NCBI GenBank assembly: GCA_964619535.1
Contig: CAZUEX010000003.1
Span: 124,001 to 188,000, forward strand
Reading direction: 5' to 3'
From: Leptonema sp964619535
GTDB lineage: Bacteria; Spirochaetota; Leptospiria; Leptospirales; Leptonemataceae
DNA length: 64,000 bases
Part shown: positions 33,813 to 41,553 of the stretch, one piece after another
Numbering within the stretch: the first letter of the stretch is position 1
Layout of the letters: every line of letters begins with the position of its first letter
Made by a program: the position numbers and the translations under genes
Notes under the pieces: generated by a model
Told to the model about the DNA's origin: nothing
Seen by the model: only the letters and a program-made list of their open reading frames with translations
Databases searched by the model: none

Positions 33813-35207
33813 TTAACGAAAGACCCTCAGAAGCTCTGCCAGTGACTTCTTATCTCCGGCCTGCGCAATGAGCCGCAGAACAGGCTCTGTATTGGAGGCT
33901 CGAAGATGCACCCAGGAACCGTCATCGAAAAGCAGATGCAGGCCGTCGCGACGATCCACCTGTTTTAGCCGGTTGGTCTTCATCGCCAGTGACTCAAAAC
34001 GTGCAAACGAAGCTTCGATGTCACCTTTGCGCTCCAGCTTCTCCTTGCTCATGTAGAGTGGCGGTAGATCCTGAAGCAGATCGTCAAGGCTTCTTGCACC
34101 GAGAGCGGCCATGGCAGACAGAATCCAGGCTGCGCCGGCCAGGGAATCGCGTCCGTAAGAAGGGAGAGCGGGATCGATAACCCCTCCGTTTCCTTCGCCT
34201 CCAAAAAGGGCACGTCGGGCCTGCATGTGCTGCACAACGTTCGCTTCACCCACCGGCGATCGTTCCACAACATGCGGACCGGCAACGGCATCCAGAAGTG
34301 TCGATGTGGATAGGTTCACAACAAGCCTGCCGGCCCTCTTAAGCGTCCTTGCCTTGCCAAGGAAGGCCAGAGGAAGCGTATATTCTTCGTGGATGGCCCC
34401 TCGACTGGCAGTTCCGGTGACGAGGCGATCGGCATCCGGGTCCAGTGCAAATCCGGCCGCTGCCTTTTCTTTCTTGGTGAGGGCACTGAATTGCCGCAGG
34501 GCTGCGGGGGTGGGCTCAGGAGGTCGGGGAAAGCGGTTGCCCGGTTCGCAGTACAGCGGTATGACCTTGCAGCCAAGCTCGGAAAGCAGACGGGGAAGTG
34601 CTTCGCGGCCGGCTCCACCGACGGCATCGACGACGACGCGGTATCTGCGCTTCCGGATGGCATTGACGTTGGGAAGCGATTTCAGGATGGCATCGATATG
34701 CAGTGCAATGCCGTCTTCGGAAGTGCTGCTTCCCACCTTCATGCTGCGGCCGGGCACCGCCTGCTTTACCGGACGCTGTGAAGGAGCATCGATTTCAGCA
34801 AGCAGGTTTTCGATCTCTGCCTGGCTGTAGAAGAATCCCCTTTTTCCGAGAAACTTCAGCCCGTTCCATTCTTCCGGGTTATGGGAAGCTGTAATAATCA
34901 GCCCGCCACTTGCTTTGCGAGAGGCAACAACGGCCTTGACCGTTGGCGTTGGGGCAATGCCCGTATCGATGACGGTCTTGCCGCGCAGTTGTAGAATGGC
35001 GCGAAAGAGATCGAGAATAGGCTGTCCTGTTGGACGTGAGTCTCGACCGAGTACGATCGTGTTTCCTGTTGTATCGGCGAAGGCCGTGGCAATGGAGGTT
35101 AGGGCGGCCGGGTCCAGACCATCGGGCAAGACGGCGCGAATCCCCGAAACCGAGATCATCAGCTTTTTGTCGGCAACGGCCTTTTGAAAAATGGCTGGTA
35201 GGTTCAT
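33813..35207 (-). CDS. phosphohexomutase (phosphoglucosamine/phosphomannomutase family)
   Basis: A 464-residue alpha-D-phosphohexomutase: catalytic serine loop ITASHNPEEWNGLKF, metal loop DPDADRLV, sugar-binding GEGNGGVIDP and the C-terminal phosphate-binding LRASNTEPVLRLIAQA. The GEGNGG form resembles archaeal/alternative GlmM-type mutases. With GlmS and a GlmU-like protein elsewhere in the window it could supply GlcN-1-P, but mannose or glucose substrates are equally possible. The ATG at 35207 is chosen by homology to the family N-terminus (ISVSGIRA). Confidence 0.9.
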   Translation of the reverse strand: MNLPAIFQKAVADKKLMISVSGIRAVLPDGLDPAALTSIATAFADTTGNTIVLGRDSRPTGQPILDLFRAILQLRGKTVIDTGIAPTPTVKAVVASRKASGGLIITASHNPEEWNGLKFLGKRGFFYSQAEIENLLAEIDAPSQRPVKQAVPGRSMKVGSSTSEDGIALHIDAILKSLPNVNAIRKRRYRVVVDAVGGAGREALPRLLSELGCKVIPLYCEPGNRFPRPPEPTPAALRQFSALTKKEKAAAGFALDPDADRLVTGTASRGAIHEEYTLPLAFLGKARTLKRAGRLVVNLSTSTLLDAVAGPHVVERSPVGEANVVQHMQARRALFGGEGNGGVIDPALPSYGRDSLAGAAWILSAMAALGARSLDDLLQDLPPLYMSKEKLERKGDIEASFARFESLAMKTNRLKQVDRRDGLHLLFDDGSWVHLRASNTEPVLRLIAQAGDKKSLAELLRVFR

Positions 35208-35291
35208 TGATTCCAGCTCTGAAGGCCTTACGCTGCGGTCGAATTTATTTTTTGCTCGACCGACGAAGAAGGCACCGAAACGTTGCATCAA

Positions 35292-35373
35292 GCTCAGGTG
35301 GTGGAATGGTAGACACGCTACTTTGAGGTGGTAGTGCCTTCGTGGTGTGGGGGTTCAAGTCCCCCCCTGAGCA
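35292..35373 (+). tRNA. tRNA-Leu (anticodon GAG)
   Basis: Acceptor stems GCTCAGG and CCTGAGC pair fully. The anticodon arm CTACT-TTGAGGT-GGTAG gives anticodon GAG (reads CUC/CUU). A long class II variable arm and the T-arm GGGGG-TTCAAGT-CCCCC follow, with discriminator A. The 3' CCA is not encoded and must be added. Confidence 0.96.
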
Positions 35374-35462
35374 ATTCCCCTTCTTTCTTTTCAGGTGAGT
35401 GCACGTCTTTCGGCGGCAGATATGCTTGCCTTCTTATCCCTGCTGGCCGACAAACAATCCGG

Positions 35463-35963
35463 ATGGATCCCCTTTTAGATGAAAAGATCGTTTTAACGGT
35501 TTCCCGCTCTTTTGTAGAATACCTCGAAGAATACCTGCATATTCAGGCGTGGAGGGAGGCTTACGGACCTTCGGTGAATGAAGGTCTTTGCTACGAAAGC
35601 ACCACAGGTCTTGGCTTTACCGGAGACTTTTCCGGATGCATGTACTACTGCATGGATGGCTATACACGGCTGAAGCTTTTACCCTTGATCGCCGAGAACT
35701 TTCAGGTGGACAGCGTTGCAAAGGGGATGGCCGATTCCGTTCTGGCCGAGTTTGCAAACCAGATCAGCTTCCGTGTTCTGCATGAGTTTGAGGATGCCGG
35801 GTATCGCCTGCAGCTGATGCCGCCTGAATCGTTGAACCATAAGATCGTTCCGATCGATTTGCAGCGGCAGAGGCAGTATATCATCATCTTCTTCATCGAG
35901 GATCGGCAGAAAAAGAAGTATCTGGGCCGTTGCCACGTGGTTCTGGTTCTCGATAAATACTGA
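35463..35963 (+). CDS. CheX-like chemotaxis phosphatase-family protein
   Basis: A 166-residue protein with the CheX-type pattern: GLGFTGDFSGCMYYCMD, then a helix carrying EFAN (E96, N99), matching the ExxN catalytic motif with which CheC/CheX/FliY proteins dephosphorylate CheY-P. It then continues with a QLMPPESLNHK strand as in the family. The ATG at 35463 is the first start that does not run back through the tRNA. No che genes adjoin it, so the CheY partner is elsewhere. Confidence 0.7.
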   Translation: MDPLLDEKIVLTVSRSFVEYLEEYLHIQAWREAYGPSVNEGLCYESTTGLGFTGDFSGCMYYCMDGYTRLKLLPLIAENFQVDSVAKGMADSVLAEFANQISFRVLHEFEDAGYRLQLMPPESLNHKIVPIDLQRQRQYIIIFFIEDRQKKKYLGRCHVVLVLDKY

Positions 35964-36007
35964 TACGCCTTTTTGTTTAGAATTCTCCGTCTCTGATCGA
36001 TGATGGA

Positions 36008-36625
36008 ATGATGTGTGGGCGAAGTGTCATTCTCTTGCTTATGGCGATGGTGATCGCTCTGCCTCTATCTTCTGAAAGACGCTTTCTGCTAAAGCAGCCG
36101 CCCACTCCCTCATCCCTGCCCTTTGGTGACGATCTGCCGGCCGATGATATCGTCACACATTACGAGCTGGAGCGGATGGCAGCTGCAGAGAACCGCCTGG
36201 TGCTACCGGATTGTGGGCTGTATGGTCTGCAGGATGGCATCGCCCGCTGGATTCCCGAGGAAGGGCTTGCGGTTGTTTTAAGGCCGGAGCAGGATCGGCG
36301 GGTATTTCTCTATATCGATTTCGTTGGCTTTATCGATCGGGATATGGAATCTGTGGCCGACGAACTTCGCTGTCGTCCTGGTCGGCGTGAAACGGTTTTT
36401 CCATCAACCAGGCCCGGGCCCTACGAATGGGCCGAGATCTACGTGAACGGCAAAAGCAAGTTGATCGTTTATCAGGGGCACGATGTTGGTTTTACGGGTC
36501 CTGTGGCCGTGCCGGTTTCGCGCGACGAGTTTCGTAAAGGGCTTGTCAGGGTGCGCATCGTGCCATCCGGTCGGCGTATGGCCATCTGGGACGTATTTTT
36601 AAGCCACAGCCCACCGGAGGAGTAG
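36008..36625 (+). CDS. secreted hypothetical protein
   Basis: A 205-residue protein with an N-terminal signal (VILLLMAMVIALPLSS) and a probable periplasmic beta-rich mature part containing AEIYVNGKSKLIVYQG and VRVRIVPSGRRMAIWDVFL, which look like strands of a carbohydrate-binding-type sandwich. I do not assign a family. It is convergent with the STAS gene, 10 bases apart. Confidence 0.7.
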   Translation: MMCGRSVILLLMAMVIALPLSSERRFLLKQPPTPSSLPFGDDLPADDIVTHYELERMAAAENRLVLPDCGLYGLQDGIARWIPEEGLAVVLRPEQDRRVFLYIDFVGFIDRDMESVADELRCRPGRRETVFPSTRPGPYEWAEIYVNGKSKLIVYQGHDVGFTGPVAVPVSRDEFRKGLVRVRIVPSGRRMAIWDVFLSHSPPEE

Positions 36626-36635
36626 TGGGAGGGGA

Positions 36636-36974
36636 TCAGAGCTCGCTATAACGGCCCTGGAAGTCCTCGATGGACAGGATTTCAAAGTAAGTCGTAAGGC
36701 CACTTACTTTAAAGACCTTTTCGATTGCCGGTTTGAGGTTTGCCACGCACATGTTGCCGTTCAGGCTTTGCACATAATTCAGTGATTTGATAAGAATTCC
36801 GATCCCGCTGGAGTCAATATACGTCAAACGATCAAGGTTGATGCAGACGTCACAGTTCTGGTTTTTAATATTGTCTTCAAGCGCACCCTTTAGATCAAGG
36901 GAGGTGTATATGTCGAGAGAGCCCTCCAGGTCGAATACGTATTTGTTTTCTTTATTTCGGACGGTGATTTCCAT
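36636..36974 (-). CDS. STAS-domain anti-sigma factor antagonist
   Basis: A 112-residue STAS protein: FDLEGSLDIYTSLDLKGAL, CVCINLDRLTYIDSSGIGIL-type core with the phosphorylatable serine in DSSGIG, then ANLKPAIEKVFKVSGL. Such proteins release sigma factors or regulators from anti-sigma kinases (RsbV/SpoIIAA type). No RsbW-like kinase is adjacent. The ATG at 36974 fits the domain start. Confidence 0.9.
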   Translation of the reverse strand: MEITVRNKENKYVFDLEGSLDIYTSLDLKGALEDNIKNQNCDVCINLDRLTYIDSSGIGILIKSLNYVQSLNGNMCVANLKPAIEKVFKVSGLTTYFEILSIEDFQGRYSEL

Positions 36975-37041
36975 AGAAGAGTTACCAGTAAAGAATTGCC
37001 AGAGAGATGTCGGCCTTTCATGAGCCGTCCTTACCAATCAC

Positions 37042-38088
37042 ATGAAAAAAGATGGAAATTTCTTTTCAATGACTTTTCAAGCCATGACGGGTAAAAAAAA
37101 GCACCTTGTTTTGCTGATCCTGGCGCTTGCCTTTGGAAGTGCTCTGCATGCAAACGGGCGCCAGTTTTTCGAAGAGGCCTACAGACTCGAGAAAACCAGG
37201 CCCGAGCGCGCCGCTTCCCTTTACAGAAAGGCCATCGATGCCGGTTTGCCGGCTGAATTGAGCAAGGCCGCGCGCTGGAGGTTGTATTTCCTGTATCGCT
37301 CGCAGGGCTGGTATCTGGAGGCCTACGAAACCCTTCAGTCGGTTTCGCATAAGTCGTCGATCGAAGAGTCCCTGATGAAGGATGTAGAAAGCCAGTGGGG
37401 GCTCCGTCGATTGACCTTTCTGCGGTATGTGGAGCTTGCCAGCAATTTTAAGAAGGGACGTCGTCCTGGGCCGGCCGATATATCGAGCCTGCGATCTGTC
37501 TACTACGAGGGCTCGAATCGCTTTCGAAGCGATGTGGATCGCTGGTTGAAAGAGCAGGGTCATGAGGCGATCAGCGTGCAGCTGGCAGCCTCCGATCGGA
37601 GTCTGTCCGAGGCCGAGGCAGCCATCCGCACAGCTTCGTATTTTGTAGACCGTCGTGATCCAGAAAAGGCGCGTGAAGCATTGCGCCCTGTGATAACGGC
37701 TGAAGGTCTGAGTCGTTATGACCGCATGCGAATTCTTTACCTTCTGGGCCGACTGGAACGCCTTACCGACGACGGAGAGTCCGCCGTGTACTTTCGTATG
37801 GCGGCGAATTACGGAGCGGGAAAAGAACGAAACAGGCAGATGGCGCTGGCCGCTTTTTCATTATACAGGGAAGGGTTATCCGAACAGGCATGGCGTCTGG
37901 CCTCGCATATTGATGCGACTTCTGTCGAGGATGCTGGAATGAAGCTGTTTCTTGATGTTGTTGCAGCCGATGTTCAGGATGATCCTTCGGCACTTGCACG
38001 GTTGAGGGCGCGTGAAAAGGATTTGCGCAAGCAGCGTCGTAGCTTTTTGGCCAGACGAGCCTTGATGATTCTGGAGCGCAGCCGATGA
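37042..38088 (+). CDS. secreted TPR-like helical repeat protein
   Basis: A 348-residue protein with a signal-like hydrophobic stretch (HLVLLILALAFGSALHA, about residues 20-37). The start could be at 37042 or at 37084. The mature part is helical with TPR-like hairpins (FEEAYRLEKTRPERAASLYRKA, YFLYRSQGWYLEAYETL, ILYLLGRLERLTDDGESA). No enzyme motif. Its stop overlaps the start of the following lipoprotein (ATGA). Confidence 0.75.
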   Translation: MKKDGNFFSMTFQAMTGKKKHLVLLILALAFGSALHANGRQFFEEAYRLEKTRPERAASLYRKAIDAGLPAELSKAARWRLYFLYRSQGWYLEAYETLQSVSHKSSIEESLMKDVESQWGLRRLTFLRYVELASNFKKGRRPGPADISSLRSVYYEGSNRFRSDVDRWLKEQGHEAISVQLAASDRSLSEAEAAIRTASYFVDRRDPEKAREALRPVITAEGLSRYDRMRILYLLGRLERLTDDGESAVYFRMAANYGAGKERNRQMALAAFSLYREGLSEQAWRLASHIDATSVEDAGMKLFLDVVAADVQDDPSALARLRAREKDLRKQRRSFLARRALMILERSR

Positions 38089-39089
38089 GGATTATAATAG
38101 CCATTATTTTGCTCGTTCTTACTTCGTGTATAACCCCTCCCACAAAAGAGGTTTCCCGGGAAACGGAGCAGCCACAGGACACACCTGCAGAGGATAATGG
38201 CTTATCCGTAGAAGAATCACGCAGACGGGCAGAAGAGGCCTATGCCGAGATGCTTCGTCGCGAAAGAGAACGAGAAGACCGCGAAACAACATCTGATGAT
38301 CGACCGGATCCAGATCGTACGGCGGCAGTCGACGATGGATCGAAACATAAGCCGCCTGACCAGGACCGTTCTGATAAAAAAGCATCGGATCGGGAAGGTT
38401 CCGAGGACTCTGTGGAACAGGCCTTGCGGGTGCAGAAGGAGTTGCAGCGGCAGCGCAACGAGGCCCTGGCTCTGCTGCAGAAGGATCGGGACGAGGAAAG
38501 ACAGGCCAGTCTGGCACTGGAGGCCTATCGCAGAAAGCGCCCGCAGCTTATTGAAGAAGCGCGCCGCCTTAAGAGCCTGGACGACGAAGAACAGCAGCGT
38601 TATGATCAGGAATACGAAGAGTTCCGGGCACGCAGTGAGCGCGAAAAAGCATATCGAAAAAGCAAGCTGCTTGAGGCCGACTCAGATCGGAATGCCTTTT
38701 ATCGGCTTGATGCCGGAAGGATCTTTCCTGCGGTGATAGAAATCCCCGATGTGCGTTCGCAGAAGATAAGGCTGATGCGAAATTCGAATGCGCATCAGTT
38801 TATGGGTTATACAAAAGGCATGAAGTATGTTCCTGCCGTTCGGCCGGTATTGATTCCCGACGGACCACCGCGACGTTTTCGCCTGTACGATTATTTTAGA
38901 GGCCGTCCCGGCAATTATGTGCTTCTCAAAGACGGTGAACCGGTTACGATAAGCGCAAAGGGGCATAGTTACCGGATCGTTAACATTTACAGCGACGGAG
39001 ATGTGTTGATTCTTCTCGATCTGGAAAGAGACGACTTTGCCGAGTATTACAGACTCTCCGTCGACGATATCGTACTGCTGCTGGAGTAA
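38085..39089 (+). CDS. lipoprotein with long charged coiled-coil linker, unknown function
   Basis: A 334-residue lipoprotein: signal with lipobox LLVLTSC (Cys15), then about 180 residues dominated by Glu, Arg, Asp, Lys and Gln that should form a coiled coil or disordered spacer. The C-terminal globular domain is about 205-334 (GRIFPAVIEIPDVRSQKIRL, YRIVNIYSDGDVLILLDLE). It is coupled to the upstream TPR-like gene. A spacer plus end domain suggests a periplasm-spanning or peptidoglycan-contacting lipoprotein, but this is inference. Confidence 0.72.
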   Translation: MRIIIAIILLVLTSCITPPTKEVSRETEQPQDTPAEDNGLSVEESRRRAEEAYAEMLRREREREDRETTSDDRPDPDRTAAVDDGSKHKPPDQDRSDKKASDREGSEDSVEQALRVQKELQRQRNEALALLQKDRDEERQASLALEAYRRKRPQLIEEARRLKSLDDEEQQRYDQEYEEFRARSEREKAYRKSKLLEADSDRNAFYRLDAGRIFPAVIEIPDVRSQKIRLMRNSNAHQFMGYTKGMKYVPAVRPVLIPDGPPRRFRLYDYFRGRPGNYVLLKDGEPVTISAKGHSYRIVNIYSDGDVLILLDLERDDFAEYYRLSVDDIVLLLE

Positions 39090-39101
39090 GGCCAGAGGCG
39101 C

Positions 39102-40616
39102 TTACTCCTTCTTGCGGAATAATCCGACAATGCGTTGCAGCAGAGTGGGCTTCTTCGCCGGTTGCCTTTGCTGACGTTCCGGACGTCGATCCTTGCGCTG
39201 AGGGCGGCCACGATCCGGACGCCTTGCACTGCCCTGTCTGTTTGCCGTTCTCTGCCCTTCGGCCACTGGCTCGCGTCTGCGATGGTTCTTCTTACGACGA
39301 CGCCTGGGTTTTGCGGGCTGTTCGGCTGCAGGCCCGGCTTCGGGTCTGCGGGCGGTTTGTCTGTCGCCGCCGCGACGCTGGCCGTTGTTCTGTCCCCGTC
39401 GTCCGTTCCGGTTTCCACGACGGTTGCCGCGCTGTCGGTTACTTTCCGTGAGGCGGTCTTCTTCGGGAACGGTGACCGGGGATGGCTCCGGATAGACAAA
39501 CATGTCTGGATCGATCGGTTCCACCGGTATCTTATGGTCGAGCAGGATCTCGATCCGTGGAAGACATTCGTAGTCCATCTCAGAGCAGAAGGAGATGGCG
39601 ATGCCTTCTTTGCCTGCTCTGGCTGTTCGCCCGATGCGGTGAACATAGGACTCTGCATCCTGCGGCAGGTCAAAATTAAAGACATGTGTGATGTCATCAA
39701 TATCCAGTCCACGGCTGGCCACGTCGGTTGCCACAAGGACGTTGTAGCGACCAAGCTTAAATGATTTTAGCAGGTGGATGCGCTTCTTCTGGTCGAGCAG
39801 TGAGCTGATGCCCGTCGCTCGTATCCCGTACTTACCAAGGATGCGAACGATGTCCTGCACGCGATGGCGCGAATTCGTGAAGACGATGCCTTTAATGTCT
39901 GGAATGCTGCGAATCAGGTTCACCAGGTAAGGCATCTTCTCGTCGATGCTCAGGTGGTACAGGCTTTGCTTGATCTTCTCGACCTCCACCTTGTCGGTGT
40001 CGATCTTGATATGCTCGGGCTCTTCCATGAAGTCGGTGATGAGGCGCATCACATAGTACGACATGGTGGCCGTGAAGAGCATGACCTGCGAGTTTTCAGG
40101 AATGGCGCGCATCACATAGCGAATGTCGCGGATGAAGCCCATGTCGAACATTCGATCGGCTTCATCAAGGACGAGCACCTTCATCGAGTCCACGGGGATC
40201 TTCTTCTGCTTCATGAAGTCGATCAGGCGACCCGGTGTGGCCACGATAAAATGAGGATTGGCAGCCAGCTCTTTTTCCTGACGGCCGTATCCTTCACCGC
40301 CGTAGATGGTAGCCACTCGAAGGGGATGAGCTGCCGTAAGTCGGGTGAGCTCTTCTGAGATTTGAACGCAGAGCTCTCGCGTCGGTGCGAGGATAATGCA
40401 GGTAGGATTGTCAATCTTCTCGCTGTAGATTCGGTTCAGGATGGGCAGAAGGAAGGCAAGGGTCTTACCCGTGCCGGTCTGCGATATGCCTACGATATTT
40501 TTCCCGGCTGAGCCGGGGGCAAAACACTGTACCTGAATGGGGGTGGGAGTCTCGAAGCCCAGATTGTCAATGGATTGAAGGAGTTCGGGCTCCAGACCGA
40601 GGTCCCGGAATGTCAT
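39102..40616 (-). CDS. DEAD-box RNA helicase (RhlE/DeaD type)
   Basis: A 504-residue helicase with the Q motif (GFETPTPIQ), motif I SQTGTGKT, Ia PTRELCVQI, II LDEADRMFD, III TATM, and VI HRIGRTARAG. Residues ~390-504 form a basic Arg/Asn/Gln/Pro-rich tail typical of RNA-binding extensions in RhlE/DeaD-like proteins that act in ribosome assembly and RNA decay. It is convergent with the lipoprotein gene, 12 bases apart. Confidence 0.95.
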   Translation of the reverse strand: MTFRDLGLEPELLQSIDNLGFETPTPIQVQCFAPGSAGKNIVGISQTGTGKTLAFLLPILNRIYSEKIDNPTCIILAPTRELCVQISEELTRLTAAHPLRVATIYGGEGYGRQEKELAANPHFIVATPGRLIDFMKQKKIPVDSMKVLVLDEADRMFDMGFIRDIRYVMRAIPENSQVMLFTATMSYYVMRLITDFMEEPEHIKIDTDKVEVEKIKQSLYHLSIDEKMPYLVNLIRSIPDIKGIVFTNSRHRVQDIVRILGKYGIRATGISSLLDQKKRIHLLKSFKLGRYNVLVATDVASRGLDIDDITHVFNFDLPQDAESYVHRIGRTARAGKEGIAISFCSEMDYECLPRIEILLDHKIPVEPIDPDMFVYPEPSPVTVPEEDRLTESNRQRGNRRGNRNGRRGQNNGQRRGGDRQTARRPEAGPAAEQPAKPRRRRKKNHRRREPVAEGQRTANRQGSARRPDRGRPQRKDRRPERQQRQPAKKPTLLQRIVGLFRKKE

Positions 40617-40698
40617 ACTGACACAACGACTTTGAACGACATCCTGTCAATGTCGTTTCAGGTTGACGCATGGAGGTATACGGCCGACGATACCGGCA

Positions 40699-41544
40699 AT
40701 GCTACGTCTTCTTGCCACTGTGATGCTTGTCCTGGCAACTGCCGGATCTGCGCAGATGTTTGCTGCCCCGCAGCCGGGAACATCGATCCGTCTGAAGCGG
40801 ATTTTGCAGACCGGTGTCATCAAGATAGGCCTGCAACGTATACAGCCCCTGTATATGGAGGATGAAGAATTCCCGGGCATTGATGCCGAGCTGGCGCATC
40901 GTATTGCCGCTGATCTGGGGGTGCGGGCAGAGATCGTGGTCGGAACGCCCGAGGAGTTGCTTTCCCAGGTGGCAAAGGGCAGTCTTGATCTCAGCCTCGG
41001 AGGTCTGTCCTCTACGGTGGAGCGCGGCCTGCAGGTACGATTTACCCAGGCTTATATGCTGGTTACACCGGCCGGTCTGTTAAACCGCCTGAAGATTCCC
41101 GAAGAGTCGGCTTCGATTGACTTCCCCAAGCGGCAGATCCACTCATTACGGGAGATTCAGATTCCCGGCAAGCTTGTGGTGGGAGTGCGGGCAGGCAGCA
41201 CGAATGAGAAGATCGTTCGGGCCGATCCGAAGTTTTCTACGTATCAGATTGAAGTCTTTCCAACCAACCTCGAAATCCTGACAGCACTGGACGAGAACAG
41301 GGTGGATTTGCTTGTGGCCGATGACATATGGATTCGGTCCGCTTTGAAAAGTCGTCCGGACCTTGTTTCAAGGTTTCAGCCTATACTGGGTGCCTACAGT
41401 GAAGAGCATGTCTGTATCGCTGTTCCGCCGGGCGATGCAGAGTACTGGCTGCTGATGGATTTTCTCGTCAAGGAGTACCGTCGAACCGGAGTGGTAAAAC
41501 AGATACTGGAACGGTATATCGACGTAACCCGTGACGTTCGCTGA
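40699..41544 (+). CDS. periplasmic solute-binding protein (SBP family 3)
   Basis: About 281 residues from the ATG at 40699, with a signal peptide (LATVMLVLATAGSAQ). The mature protein has the amino-acid-binding family 3 layout: LKRILQTGVIKIGLQRIQPL, FPGIDAELAHRIAADLGV, LSLGGLSSTVERGLQVRFT, KLVVGVRAGSTNEKIV and RVDLLVADDIW. No ABC permease or ATPase adjoins. Nine bases after its stop begins a predicted outer-membrane barrel, so the two appear cotranscribed. Confidence 0.87.
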   Translation: MLRLLATVMLVLATAGSAQMFAAPQPGTSIRLKRILQTGVIKIGLQRIQPLYMEDEEFPGIDAELAHRIAADLGVRAEIVVGTPEELLSQVAKGSLDLSLGGLSSTVERGLQVRFTQAYMLVTPAGLLNRLKIPEESASIDFPKRQIHSLREIQIPGKLVVGVRAGSTNEKIVRADPKFSTYQIEVFPTNLEILTALDENRVDLLVADDIWIRSALKSRPDLVSRFQPILGAYSEEHVCIAVPPGDAEYWLLMDFLVKEYRRTGVVKQILERYIDVTRDVR

Positions 41545-41553
41545 GATTTGCTG

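Noticed and set aside
39135..39764. Open frame opposite the DEAD-box helicase tail
   Set aside because: The repetitive Arg/Gly/Asn-rich codons of the helicase tail create this antisense frame; no ribosome-binding site or motif.
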